This document shows, in pieces, positions 7,249 to 15,284 of a stretch of DNA of 30,891 nucleotides. The notes beneath the pieces were generated by a model, which had not been told where the DNA came from, made no database searches, and saw nothing but the letters and a program-made list of their open reading frames with translations. The position numbers and the translations under genes are program-made. The DNA is from UBA5177 sp002413265 (GTDB lineage: Bacteria; Chloroflexota; UBA5177): assembly GCA_036752825.1 (NCBI GenBank), contig DAIORV010000013.1:1-30891 (forward strand). The letters run 5' to 3'. Position 1 is the stretch's first letter. Each line of letters opens with the position of its first letter.

Positions 7249-8243
7249 CTCAGGTGGCGAAAACGGACGTCGATTACCTTGCCGCAGCCGCGGAGACGGT
7301 GAGGACCTCTCAGAAGATCACGGTCATGGCGCATCTCAACCCCGATGCCGACGCCATCGGCTCGACTCTGGGGCTCACGCTCGGACTCCGGTCGCTCGGT
7401 AAGCAGGTGACGCCCCTGCTGAGTGACCGGGTGCCCGAATATGCACTCTTTTTGAAGGGCGCGGGTGAGATCGGCTCGGATCTGCCGCCGGACCTCGAGA
7501 TCGATCTGATCGTCTGTTTGGACTCGGCGGGGATCGATCGTGTAGGCCGCATCTATGACGAGGATCCGGACCGCTTCTTGCGGCATCCGATCTTGAACAT
7601 CGACCACCACCGGACCAATCCGCTGTTCGGCACGGCCTACTGGGTCGATGCGGCGGCGTCCTCCACCTCGGAAATGGTGTTTCGCCTGCTGAGGGAGCTC
7701 GAGGCGCCGATCGACGTGGACGCAGCCAACGCCCTGCTCTTCGGTATCGTCGGCGATACCGGCTCGTTTCAGAACGGGGCCACGACGCCTGGATCGCTGA
7801 TCACCGCCGGAGAGCTTCTCAAGCTGAGCGCCGACAGCCAGGGTATCGCCTACCATCTCTTCGAACGCAAGCGCTTCGCAGCCGCGAGGTTGTGGGGTCA
7901 GATGATCGCCGGCATCGAGCTCGACGCGGCGCGCGGGATCGTGTTCTGCTTCATGACCCAGCGGATGCTCCTGGAGTCGGGCGCGACCGCCGACGAGACG
8001 GAGGGTGTCGCTGAGTACCTTCGCGGCGTCGAGGAGGCCGAAGTTGTAATGCTGCTGAAAGAGGACCCCGATGCCACCGTGCGGGTGAGCATGCGGTCGC
8101 GCCCCACGGTTGACGTGTCAGCCATCGCCAGCGCACTCGGCGGCGGCGGCCACCGGCAGGCAGCCGGATGCACCTTGCCGGGCCCCATGGGCGAAGCGCG
8201 GCGCCTGCTCGTCGAAGCGTTCGACGCCCTCGCCATTCGGTGA
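7245..8243 (+). CDS. nrnA: DHH/DHHA1 phosphoesterase, NrnA-type oligoribonuclease and pAp phosphatase
   Basis: NrnA-type enzymes degrade very short RNAs and dephosphorylate 3'-phosphoadenosine 5'-phosphate. The 332-residue protein has the DHH domain motifs HLNPDADAIGS (30-40), CLDSAG (91-96) and NIDHHRTN (118-125), and the DHHA1 substrate motif GGGGHRQAAG near residue 300, in that order and spacing. All metal-binding Asp and His residues expected for the family are present. It starts with GTG overlapping the rbfA stop and its own stop overlaps the truB start, as in rbfA-nrnA-truB clusters of many Gram-positive-type bacteria. Confidence 0.92.
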   Translation: MTQVAKTDVDYLAAAAETVRTSQKITVMAHLNPDADAIGSTLGLTLGLRSLGKQVTPLLSDRVPEYALFLKGAGEIGSDLPPDLEIDLIVCLDSAGIDRVGRIYDEDPDRFLRHPILNIDHHRTNPLFGTAYWVDAAASSTSEMVFRLLRELEAPIDVDAANALLFGIVGDTGSFQNGATTPGSLITAGELLKLSADSQGIAYHLFERKRFAAARLWGQMIAGIELDAARGIVFCFMTQRMLLESGATADETEGVAEYLRGVEEAEVVMLLKEDPDATVRVSMRSRPTVDVSAIASALGGGGHRQAAGCTLPGPMGEARRLLVEAFDALAIR

Positions 8244-9112
8244 TCAGCGGCATTCTGCCGGTCGACAAACCTGCCGGCTGGACCTCTCACGACGTGGTGG
8301 CGCGGCTGCGGCGGGTCGCCGGGCAGAAGGCGGTGGGCCACGCCGGCACGCTCGATCCGCTGGCGACAGGGGTGCTAATCGTCATGCTGGGCGGTGCGAC
8401 GAAGCTCTCTCAATATCTCGTCGACTCCCGGAAGGTGTATTGTGCCTGCGTGGCACTGGGCGCGACGACGCTGACGGATGACGCTGAGGCGCCATTGGAG
8501 GCGCGATGTTCGATCGACCACCTCCGGAGAGAGGATATCGAGAATGTGCTGCAAACCTTCGTCGGAACCATCCAGCAGCTGCCGCCGCGCTACGCCGCGG
8601 TTAAGCAAGAGGGACAGAAGCTTTACCAGATGGCACGCAAGGGGGTGGACGTGGAAAGAAGCCCCCGAACCGTCGTTATTCACAGGCTGGACCTCGTCGA
8701 GTGCGCGCCGCCGCGGCTTACGGTGCGGGTGGAGTGCGGGCCGGGGACCTACGTCAGGTCCCTGGCGAGGGATATCGGAGCTCAGCTGGGGGTCGGGGGA
8801 TACCTGCACGCTTTGCGCCGCACGGGCAGCGGCACGTTTCATATCTCCGAGTGTGTGCCGCTCGAGACGCTCGAAACGCGTAGTGATGTTCTCGTCAAAC
8901 TGCAGCCCGCCGACCGAGCCGTCTTGAGCTGGAACGCAGCAGTTATCGAAAAAAGGGGAGTCGACGACCTACGACAAGGCCGGCCGGCAAAGCTGGAGGG
9001 CGATCGAGAGGGTAATCTACGGGTGTACGACGATGCGGGTACTCTGGTAGCGCTGTGCACACTGAGCGGCGGGGTAGCACGTCCATTTCGAGTCTTTGAC
9101 GGAGGCAGGTGA
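8240..9112 (+). CDS. truB: tRNA pseudouridine-55 synthase
   Basis: TruB converts uridine 55 in the tRNA T-loop to pseudouridine. The 290-residue protein begins VISGILPVDKPAGWTSHDVV and carries the catalytic motif GHAGTLDPLATGVL with Asp39. Further family segments are TLTDDAEA, QLPPRYAAVKQEGQKLYQMAR and ECGPGTYVRSLARDIG. The C-terminal region (about 240-290) resembles a short PUA-like tail. I chose the GTG at 8240, which overlaps the nrnA stop (GTGA), rather than an ATG at 8168 that would add 24 unrelated residues and overlap nrnA by 76 nt. The order truB-ribF is conserved. Confidence 0.96.
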   Translation: MISGILPVDKPAGWTSHDVVARLRRVAGQKAVGHAGTLDPLATGVLIVMLGGATKLSQYLVDSRKVYCACVALGATTLTDDAEAPLEARCSIDHLRREDIENVLQTFVGTIQQLPPRYAAVKQEGQKLYQMARKGVDVERSPRTVVIHRLDLVECAPPRLTVRVECGPGTYVRSLARDIGAQLGVGGYLHALRRTGSGTFHISECVPLETLETRSDVLVKLQPADRAVLSWNAAVIEKRGVDDLRQGRPAKLEGDREGNLRVYDDAGTLVALCTLSGGVARPFRVFDGGR

Positions 9113-9114
9113 GG

Positions 9115-10062
9115 ATGCGCGTCGTCAACGATCTCTCCGCCCTGCAGCGCGGCCGGCCAACCGTTCTGACCATTGGGGCCTTCGACGGGGTGCACCGCGG
9201 GCATCAATTCCTCATGCGGAGCGTCGTCGAGCGAGCTCGCGCTGTGGAATTCGAATCGCTGGTGATCACCTTCGACCCGCGGCCTCAGGTGGTTCTGAGG
9301 CCGGGCAGCAACCAGCTAACCGGGGGCAAGGAGAAAGTTCGCATAATCAGCGCGGTTGGACCCGACCTGCTGGCGGTGCTTCCCTTCACGCGGGAGACCT
9401 CGCTGCTACCCGCAGGTCAGTTCGTCGCCTCGATACTCGATCACGTCAACCTTGCCGAGGTGTGGGTCGGTGCGGATTTTGCCTTCGGGCACAACCGCGA
9501 AGGAGACGTCGATTTCCTGATTCGAAACGGGCAGCACAGCGGGTTCGCCGTCCACGTGGTGTCCCGTCAGAAGCTGACGTCGGAGCCGATCAATAGCACC
9601 TCCATACGGCGCCTGGTGCGGGAGGGCGAGGTGGACCAGGCGGCGGTGTTGCTCGGCCACTACCCTACCATCACGGGCCGAGTGGTGTCGGGCGAGGGAC
9701 GGGGCCGCGGCCTCGGCTTCCCCACCGCCAACCTGGACCTCCCAGCCTGGCAGCTGCTCCCGGAGACAGGTATCTACGCCGGCTACCTCCGGCTGGACGG
9801 CCTGCGCCGGCAAGCGGCGATCAGCGTGGGGACCAATCCCACCTTTGGTGGAGATCACGTCGTGGTCGAGGCCTACGTGCTGGATTTCGACGAGGACCTG
9901 AGCAAGCGAGAAGTGGACCTCGATCTGGTCAAGAGAATCCGCGGGGAAAAACGCTTCGACAGCGCCGCCGATCTCGTCGAGGAAATGGCGCGCGACGTGG
10001 ACAAAGTACGAACCATCCTGGAGTCGGCGGTCGAACCAGGGGAGCTGCTTCTGGACGGCTAG
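9115..10062 (+). CDS. ribF: Bifunctional riboflavin kinase / FAD synthetase
   Basis: RibF phosphorylates riboflavin to FMN and adenylylates FMN to FAD. The 315-residue protein has the N-terminal nucleotidyltransferase domain with the HxGH-type motif GAFDGVHRGHQ (21-31) and the C-terminal flavokinase barrel with GRGLGFPTANLDLP and the catalytic region VVVEAYVLDFDEDL. The ATG at 9115 is preferred because GGAGG lies 9 nt upstream; the in-frame GTG at 9109 has that SD only 3 nt away. It is the last gene of the nusA operon; its stop overlaps the convergent rnc stop by 4 nt. Confidence 0.96.
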   Translation: MRVVNDLSALQRGRPTVLTIGAFDGVHRGHQFLMRSVVERARAVEFESLVITFDPRPQVVLRPGSNQLTGGKEKVRIISAVGPDLLAVLPFTRETSLLPAGQFVASILDHVNLAEVWVGADFAFGHNREGDVDFLIRNGQHSGFAVHVVSRQKLTSEPINSTSIRRLVREGEVDQAAVLLGHYPTITGRVVSGEGRGRGLGFPTANLDLPAWQLLPETGIYAGYLRLDGLRRQAAISVGTNPTFGGDHVVVEAYVLDFDEDLSKREVDLDLVKRIRGEKRFDSAADLVEEMARDVDKVRTILESAVEPGELLLDG

Positions 10063-10973
10063 ACGGTCGAGTCGCTGCTCTCTCTAAGCAGGGCAGTCGC
10101 CGGCTGGCTTCCCTCGAGGTGGGTAAGCGCTGCCTCCGCCGCGACCTGCTCGGCGCCGCGCTTGCTGCGATCCTGCCCGTGGCCCAGCACACGCGTCCCG
10201 ACGCGCACTTCGACGGTGAAGGCTTTGGCGTGGTCGGGTCCGTACTCCTCTATCACGTGGTAGCTGGGGGTTTGCTGCATGCCCGCCTGCACGAGCTCCT
10301 GCAGGACGGACTTGGGATTCTTGTGCAGCCGCCCCTCGACGACCGCTGCCAGCTCCGGCTCGACGAACTGCATGATGAAATGCTGCGCCGCCTCGTAGCC
10401 CTGATCGAGATAGATGGCGCCGAGCAAAGCCTCGAAGGCACACGCCAAGCCGGCCGGTCGGTGGCGGCCCTGACTCATTTCCTCGCCTCTACCCAGGAAG
10501 AGATAGCCGCCGAGCTTTATCTCGGCGGAAAACCGGGCCAGGGTTTCGGTTCGCACCAGCGCGGAGCGCAGATTCGTCAGCTCCCCCTCGCCAAGATCGG
10601 GAAACCGGTGAAACAGGTAGTCGGTGGTCATGAGACCGAGGACGGCGTCGCCGAGGAATTCGAGACGTTCGTTCGAGGGCCAGGCCTGGTTGATCTCATT
10701 GAGATATGACCGGTGCGTCAGTGCCTCGCGCAGCAGGGTGGTGTTGGAAAACTCCATGCCAAGATCGCGCTGCAGCGTCTGGACCCGCTCGTGGTCGCGC
10801 ATGAACCGCTGAGTGACCGAGGCGGGGACCGCTTCAGATCCGTTGGCGAGCGCCAACTCGTTTGCCGGTCCGGAGCCACTCTGGTCTGCATTCTCGGTAG
10901 GCGGCTTCGAGAACATAGGAAGAAGTCTGGCGAGCCTCGATCGTAGCGATCGCTCGCGGGCGCTTGTGCTCAT
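10059..10973 (-). CDS. rnc: Ribonuclease III with an extended N-terminus
   Basis: RNase III cuts double-stranded RNA in rRNA precursors and structured mRNAs. The catalytic domain has the signature ERLEFLGDAVL and the second acidic cluster in CAFEALLGAIYLDQG. A double-stranded-RNA-binding domain follows (NPKSVLQELVQA to GAEQVAAEAALTHL). From the ATG at 10973 the product is 304 residues, about 60 longer than usual at the N-terminus, and those extra residues are low in complexity. I chose this ATG because TATACT sits exactly 6 nt before it, the leaderless layout seen elsewhere here. ATGs at 10916 or 10802 would give more typical lengths but lack an SD. Confidence 0.93.
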   Translation of the reverse strand: MSTSARERSLRSRLARLLPMFSKPPTENADQSGSGPANELALANGSEAVPASVTQRFMRDHERVQTLQRDLGMEFSNTTLLREALTHRSYLNEINQAWPSNERLEFLGDAVLGLMTTDYLFHRFPDLGEGELTNLRSALVRTETLARFSAEIKLGGYLFLGRGEEMSQGRHRPAGLACAFEALLGAIYLDQGYEAAQHFIMQFVEPELAAVVEGRLHKNPKSVLQELVQAGMQQTPSYHVIEEYGPDHAKAFTVEVRVGTRVLGHGQDRSKRGAEQVAAEAALTHLEGSQPATALLRESSDSTV

Positions 10974-10979
10974 TAGGGA

Positions 10980-10985
10980 AGTATA
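10980..10985 (-). promoter_or_regulatory. -10 box for a leaderless rnc transcript
   Basis: On the minus strand TATACT is followed by 6 nt (TCCCTA) and then ATG at 10973. A TTGAGC lies upstream, but with a 20-nt spacer, longer than optimal. The box and spacing are seen; leaderless transcription is inferred. Confidence 0.5.
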
Positions 10986-11338
10986 GAGGCTACCGTTTGG
11001 CTCGGGCTCAAGAAATCGACGTCTGGTTTGGAAAGCAATGACCACCCCCAGTCCCTTGCGCGCCGCAGACTCGTCGACATGCCGTATGGGTGTAGGTCAG
11101 GCCTTAAGGCCGTCTCGAAATCGAAGCTGCTAAGACCTCCATATCCACAAACCCGTCCATCCTCTTCGACGCAAAAGCGAGTGCCCTTCGGCCCGCGCAA
11201 CGCAGGGCGCTCCAACCATGTCCAGCACGATCCATCTGCGTGACCACGGACTCGTCGGTATCCGAACTCAGCCACGGCGTTTGCTTTACCGGACACCCGC
11301 CTCCGCAGCGCACCGACCACTTGAACAGCGCCTCGTAC
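10986..11338. other. Gene-poor stretch upstream of rnc
   Basis: About 350 nt lie between the rnc promoter and the stop of the orotate phosphoribosyltransferase-like gene. The only structure I can support is one copy of a 32-bp repeat (11081-11112). Minus-strand reading frames cross the region but none has a start signal, family motif or convincing composition. No tRNA-like fold was seen. Confidence 0.5.
11081..11112 (+). repeat. Intergenic repeat, copy A
   Basis: This 32-bp segment (GCCGTATGGGTGTAGG, then an imperfect palindrome CAGGCCTTAAGGCCG) matches copy B at 11975-12006 in 29 of 32 positions, in the same orientation. Weaker similarity continues for about 30 nt downstream. The two copies lie on either side of the orotate phosphoribosyltransferase-like gene. 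Confidence 0.7.
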
Positions 11339-11926
11339 TCACGCGCCCTCCAAGGTCGTGCCTGCGGCACACAAGGGGCATTCGGACACCATCCAGAGGT
11401 TGTACAGGCGACGGCCAACGCTGACCAACGGGATCCCGATCTCTTCAGCGAAGCCTGCGGCAGAATCTCCCAGAACCAGCAGCGCGCCAAGCGCGATAGG
11501 CTCCGCCCCGCACGCCAGGAGATCGAAATAGGTTCCTCTCACTGCAGAGCCGGCGCTGATCACATCATTGATAATCGCCACGCGTTTGCCACGCAGCTGC
11601 TCGCGCAAGGCATGAGGCACCCGATACTCGATGGGGAACAGATCGTCTTCGGCGCGCTCAGTCTCAAGCCGCTCTGAATAGCAAAACTCCACGTCGAGTC
11701 GAGACGCCACCATGAGCGCCACAAAGGCTCCCTCGACCAGCGGCCCGCAGACGGCATCAGGAGAGAGCGCTCGTACCATCTCGGAGAGCCGGGCCACGGA
11801 CTGCGCGATCAGCTTGGGGCGCAGGAACAGCAGCTCCAGATCCAGCCAGAGGTCGCTGTGATGGCCGGACTCGAGCACGAAGTGCCCGCGACGAGCAGGT
11901 GCTGACCCTATTAGCGATTCTGGCAT
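11339..11926 (-). CDS. pyrE: Orotate phosphoribosyltransferase-like protein
   Basis: PyrE joins orotate to PRPP in pyrimidine synthesis. The 195-residue protein has the PyrE-type opening GHFVLESGHHSDLWLDLELL and the PRPP-binding loop RVAIINDVISAGSAVRGT. The loop aligns with the E. coli type DDVITAGTAIR but has Asn in place of the first Asp. The C-terminus, ECPLCAAGTTLE, carries the Cys pair typical of a PyrE-like subgroup in Actinobacteria- and Chloroflexi-type genomes. I chose the ATG at 11926 (AGGAG 5 nt upstream); an upstream ATG at 11974 has no SD. No other pyrimidine gene is nearby, so a different base or a salvage role is possible. Confidence 0.78.
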   Translation of the reverse strand: MPESLIGSAPARRGHFVLESGHHSDLWLDLELLFLRPKLIAQSVARLSEMVRALSPDAVCGPLVEGAFVALMVASRLDVEFCYSERLETERAEDDLFPIEYRVPHALREQLRGKRVAIINDVISAGSAVRGTYFDLLACGAEPIALGALLVLGDSAAGFAEEIGIPLVSVGRRLYNLWMVSECPLCAAGTTLEGA

Positions 11927-11974
11927 TGAAGCTCCTGATCGTTTGCCATACGTCCCATTCAACATCTTCCGCAC

Positions 11975-12006
11975 GCCGTACGGGTGTAGGGCAGGCCTTT
12001 AGGCCG
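11975..12006 (+). repeat. Intergenic repeat, copy B
   Basis: This is the direct repeat of copy A (29 of 32 matches): GCCGTACGGGTGTAGG followed by the palindrome-like GCAGGCCTTTAGGCCG. It lies 48 nt upstream of the chosen start of the phosphoribosyltransferase gene and about 140 nt upstream of the FmdB gene. Confidence 0.7.
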
Positions 12007-12143
12007 GGTCAGACTCAAAGCCGCCCAAAAAGCTCATCTACGATGAATAGGCGTCGATACGTCGCGGCCAAAGCGTGACCAGTTGCGATTTGGATGTAAT
12101 CTGGGGTACGAAAGACGTCATTTGTAGCTGAGAAGAGAAAGAT

Positions 12144-12374
12144 ATGCCCGTTTACGAATTCGTCTGCCAAGATTGCAACTCTCGCTTCGACACACTCGTA
12201 CGCAGCTATAGCGCCAGCAACGAAGTCGCATGCAAGGACTGCGAGAGCGAGAACGTGCGGAGGCTCGTCTCCACCTTCGCGGTTAGCGGCTTCGACGACC
12301 CGATGACTGCCGCGTCGCAGCCGAGCGTCGGTGGCGGCTGCTGCGGCGGTAGCTGCGGCTGCGGGGGGAACTAG
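12144..12374 (+). CDS. FmdB family zinc-ribbon protein
   Basis: This 76-residue protein starts MPVYEFVCQDCNSRFD and has a second knuckle at VACKDCESENVRRL, giving the CxxC...CxxC zinc ribbon of the FmdB family (putative regulatory proteins first noted beside formamidase genes). The C-terminus is a Gly/Cys tail (GGGCCGGSCGCGG) often seen in this family. A purine-rich GAGAAGAGAAAG precedes the ATG. It converges with the DUF2344 gene, sharing 4 nt at the stops. The cellular role of the family is not established. Confidence 0.88.
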   Translation: MPVYEFVCQDCNSRFDTLVRSYSASNEVACKDCESENVRRLVSTFAVSGFDDPMTAASQPSVGGGCCGGSCGCGGN

Positions 12375-13027
12375 CCGCTCGCGGTTCGAGCTGACTTCTC
12401 GGGTTCGATCTCGATCGCCTCGCGCGTAATGCGAGCCTCCGTGGGGTCGAGACCCAAGAACCGCAGGATGTCTTCCGGCCGTACGCTTCCATCAAGCGTC
12501 AGCTCGGTCACCAGACGCAGCGTTTGAGGTTCAACAACGCTGAGAGCAAGCACCAATGCGCGCTTGTTTTGTTTGCGTTTCCGGCCGTTCCTCTCGTCTT
12601 CGACGATGAGCTCGGGCCCGGAGAGAAGTTGGGCAACTCGCGCGTCGAGATCGGCGACCGGCTCGGCCAGCTCGAGCCGATAGGTCGCGCTGCGGAGACG
12701 GCCGGCGCCGGCGGAGCTTCCGGCGGCCAAGCGTTCTCCCGACAAGATGGTGATCCCGTCCGGTAGAGCGCTCTGAAGCTTGGCCGCCACATCCCCGGGC
12801 TCCAGATCATCCCGCAGCGTCATCTCGAGCAGCTCGTGCTCTCCCACGTATCCCAGCGGCAGCGCGGCGACCAGCGAGTAGCGTGGTCTGGGGTTGAAGC
12901 CCTCCGAAAGCTCGAGGGGCAGGCCGGCGCGGCGCATCCCGTATTCGAGTGTGGCCTGCAGATCGAGGTGAGAGAGAAAGCGCGCGGCTTCGTGTTTGCG
13001 AAAAGTCAGGAGGTAGCGGAAGCTCAC
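12371..13027 (-). CDS. TIGR03936 / DUF2344 radical SAM-linked protein
   Basis: The 218-residue protein begins VSFRYLLTFRKHEAARFLSH and contains LEYGMRRAGLPLELSEGFNP and LVAALPLGYVGEHELLEM, hallmarks of the TIGR03936 family. In other genomes this family is fused or adjacent to a B12-binding-type radical SAM protein (TIGR03960). No such partner is in this window; instead the gene follows mnmE with a 1-nt gap, at the end of the rpmH operon. The start is the GTG at 13027; longer frames read into mnmE. The function is unknown; a link to tRNA or ribosome modification is only suggested by context. Confidence 0.85.
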   Translation of the reverse strand: MSFRYLLTFRKHEAARFLSHLDLQATLEYGMRRAGLPLELSEGFNPRPRYSLVAALPLGYVGEHELLEMTLRDDLEPGDVAAKLQSALPDGITILSGERLAAGSSAGAGRLRSATYRLELAEPVADLDARVAQLLSGPELIVEDERNGRKRKQNKRALVLALSVVEPQTLRLVTELTLDGSVRPEDILRFLGLDPTEARITREAIEIEPEKSARTASG

Positions 13028-13028
13028 G

Positions 13029-14408
13029 TCACTTGCCGATGCAGAACTCGCGGAAGATGCGATCCAAAAGCTCGTCGTCGACGTTCTGCCCGGTAATCTC
13101 GCCCAGTGCTTGCACCGCGGCGCGGAGATCGAAGGACACCAGATCGAGCGGGACGCTGCTTTTGAGCCCCTCGAACACCGCACCGAGGCTCTCATCACAG
13201 CGTCGCAAAGCGTCCTGATGGCGGACGTTGGCGACCACGAACTCGTGGCGTTCCCCTCCCAGCGCTGCCTCCTCGAGTGCTTCCCGAATTGCCTCCATCC
13301 CGTCCTCCAGCACGGTCGAGCTCTCCACGACGGAAGTCGGGACAAGTCCATCGAATGATGGCCTGCCCAATGCGTCCGGCAGGTCCGACTTGTTCAGCGT
13401 CACCACGACGCGTGCAGCATGGCCGTTGTGCGATTGCCCGCTCACCGCTTCCAGCGCCACAGTGTCGCTGGCTGAGAGAGCGCGCGAGCGATCTAGAACC
13501 AGGAGGACAACGTCGGCACCCTCGATTGCTCTCCTACTCCGCTCGACCCCGATGCGCTCCACCACGTCTTCACTGATGGTGATGCCGGCGGTGTCGACTG
13601 TTCGGAAGGGGACGCCGCGCACCTGCAAGGTCTCTTCCACGGTGTCACGAGTGGTGCCGGCAATGGGGGTAACGATCGAGCGCTCCAAACCCAGCAGGGC
13701 ATTCATGATGCTGGATTTGCCGACGTTAGGGCTGCCGACGATGGCGAGGGTGGCGCCTTCGCGCAGCACGATTCCCTGCTCGGCTCCTTCGAGAAGTGTC
13801 TGGACTGCCCGCTGCGCGTGCTCCAGCCGCTCAATGGAAGCCTCGTCGAGCTCCGGCGGAACGTCTTCCTCCACGAAGTCGATCATGGCCTCGACGCGAG
13901 CGAGGAGCCCGACCAGGTCGGAACGGATGGGATCGATGCGTCGCGAGAGCCGGCCCTCGAGCTGGCGGACGGCCAGATCGAGGGAAGCGTTGCTCCGCGC
14001 GCGAACCACGTCGATCACGGCCTCGGCCTGGGCCAGGTCCATGCGGCCGTTGAGAAACGCCCGCAGGGTGAACTCTCCGGGGCGCGCAGCTCGGCAGCCG
14101 CGTTCGAGACAAATGCGAAGCACGCGCTCCAGGACCAGGGGGCTGCCGTGGCATTGGATCTCGAAGACATCTTCACCGGTGTAGCTGCGGGGAGCGCGCA
14201 TCAGCAGGCCGAGGGCTTCATCCACCGTTTCACCGCTGGACGGGTCCACGAGCCCACCCACGCGAGCGGCATGGGAAAGCCAACCATCGGAAAGTGCGGG
14301 GAACAAAATGCTCGGCAGTGCCGGAGCGAGAGGCCCGCTGACTCGCACGATGCCCACGCCTCCTTCGCCGGGAGGTGTCACGAGAGCAGCGATGCTATCC
14401 GTTTCCAT
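13029..14408 (-). CDS. mnmE: tRNA uridine-5-carboxymethylaminomethyl modification GTPase MnmE
   Basis: MnmE, with MnmG, modifies U34 in the wobble position of several tRNAs. The 459-residue protein has the N-terminal folate-binding domain (1-120, start DSIAALVTPPGEGGVGIVRV) and a helical domain. The inserted G domain has GSPNVGKSS (225-233), GTTRDT (251-256) and DTAG (272-275). The C-terminal catalytic Cys is in the conserved ending FREFCIGK. It lies 6 nt after jag, with no clear SD, suggesting coupling. mnmA, for the 2-thiolation of the same U34, is also in this window at 29050. Confidence 0.97.
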   Translation of the reverse strand: METDSIAALVTPPGEGGVGIVRVSGPLAPALPSILFPALSDGWLSHAARVGGLVDPSSGETVDEALGLLMRAPRSYTGEDVFEIQCHGSPLVLERVLRICLERGCRAARPGEFTLRAFLNGRMDLAQAEAVIDVVRARSNASLDLAVRQLEGRLSRRIDPIRSDLVGLLARVEAMIDFVEEDVPPELDEASIERLEHAQRAVQTLLEGAEQGIVLREGATLAIVGSPNVGKSSIMNALLGLERSIVTPIAGTTRDTVEETLQVRGVPFRTVDTAGITISEDVVERIGVERSRRAIEGADVVLLVLDRSRALSASDTVALEAVSGQSHNGHAARVVVTLNKSDLPDALGRPSFDGLVPTSVVESSTVLEDGMEAIREALEEAALGGERHEFVVANVRHQDALRRCDESLGAVFEGLKSSVPLDLVSFDLRAAVQALGEITGQNVDDELLDRIFREFCIGK

Positions 14409-14414
14409 CGGGAT

Positions 14415-15284
14415 CTAGGAGTACTGGCGGTACTCCTCGTCATCGTCCCTGGGCACCTCAGTGCCTTCGTCGCGCTTGGGAGCGACGACCACGCGACGTG
14501 AGATGCCCTCCCCGATGCTGTAGGTCTCGATGCCGGAGCGCTCGCGCAGCGCCAGGTGAATGATGCGTCGATCGCTGGCCGACATAGCTTCCAGAGTGAA
14601 GGGGCGGCCCTGCCGCCCGACGCGATAGGCGATGCGCTCGGCGAGCGACCGCAGTGACTCCTCGCGACGCGCCCGGTAGTTCTCGACGTCTATGACCACG
14701 CGGGGCCACTGGCGGCGGTTCTTGGAGAGGATCAGATTAACCATGAACTGCAGCGAGGAGAGGTTGTCGCCTCGCCGTCCAATGAGAATGCCGAGGTTGT
14801 CTCCGGCAACCGAGAGAATCACAGGGCCATCGGTACTTCGCACGCTTACCTGCACGTCGAAGCCCATGATGTCGAGCAGACGCTGCAACACCTCGCTGGC
14901 TTCGGCCGCGAGATCCGCGGTGGCGGCCGCGTCGGCCACCTGCCTCGGGGCGCCGTCGCTGGGCAGGTCTAGAGACGCACCCGGCTCGTCGTAGTAGTCG
15001 CCGGCAGGCGCTCTTCGTTCCCTCTCCAGGCTCGGCGGGAGGTCGTCTGGGCCGACGGCAGCGGGCGTGCTCGAGCGGCACGTCTCCTCCGAGACGCCGG
15101 CCGGCGCCGCCAGTACGCGCGCCCGGATCCTCGCCGGCTCGGCGCCGAGGCCGAACACACCGCGACTCCCCTGGGTGATTACCTCAACTGCCAATTCGTC
15201 CCGGTGAGCGCTGAGCTCGGACTCCGCCTTGGCAATTGCGTCGTTTACAGTCTTTCCTGTGAACTCAGCCCCGTCGTCCGCCAC
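14415..15284 (-). CDS. jag: Jag (SpoIIIJ-associated) KH-R3H RNA-binding protein
   Basis: Jag/KhpB binds RNA and is encoded next to yidC in many bacteria. The 289-residue product has the Jag_N domain (AEFTGKTVNDAIAKAESEL to GSRGVFGLGAEPARIRARV), a disordered Pro/Asp-rich linker and a KH domain with GILIGRRGDNLSSLQFMVN. An R3H domain (LRSLAERIAYRV to RRIIHLALRE) and an acidic tail follow. I chose the GTG at 15284 because GGGAGG lies 5 nt upstream; this start overlaps the yidC end by 20 nt. An ATG at 15332 would add 16 residues deep inside yidC. Confidence 0.93.
   Translation of the reverse strand: MADDGAEFTGKTVNDAIAKAESELSAHRDELAVEVITQGSRGVFGLGAEPARIRARVLAAPAGVSEETCRSSTPAAVGPDDLPPSLERERRAPAGDYYDEPGASLDLPSDGAPRQVADAAATADLAAEASEVLQRLLDIMGFDVQVSVRSTDGPVILSVAGDNLGILIGRRGDNLSSLQFMVNLILSKNRRQWPRVVIDVENYRARREESLRSLAERIAYRVGRQGRPFTLEAMSASDRRIIHLALRERSGIETYSIGEGISRRVVVAPKRDEGTEVPRDDDEEYRQYS

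Noticed and set aside
10973..11320. A 115-codon minus-strand frame upstream of rnc.
   Set aside because: It has no SD, spans a repeat copy and the rnc promoter, and its residues match nothing recognised.
11104..11490. A 128-codon minus-strand frame overlapping the 3' end of the phosphoribosyltransferase gene.
   Set aside because: Its first 150 nt lie inside a recognised gene in another frame and it lacks a start signal. The end looks faintly protein-like but is not enough to call.
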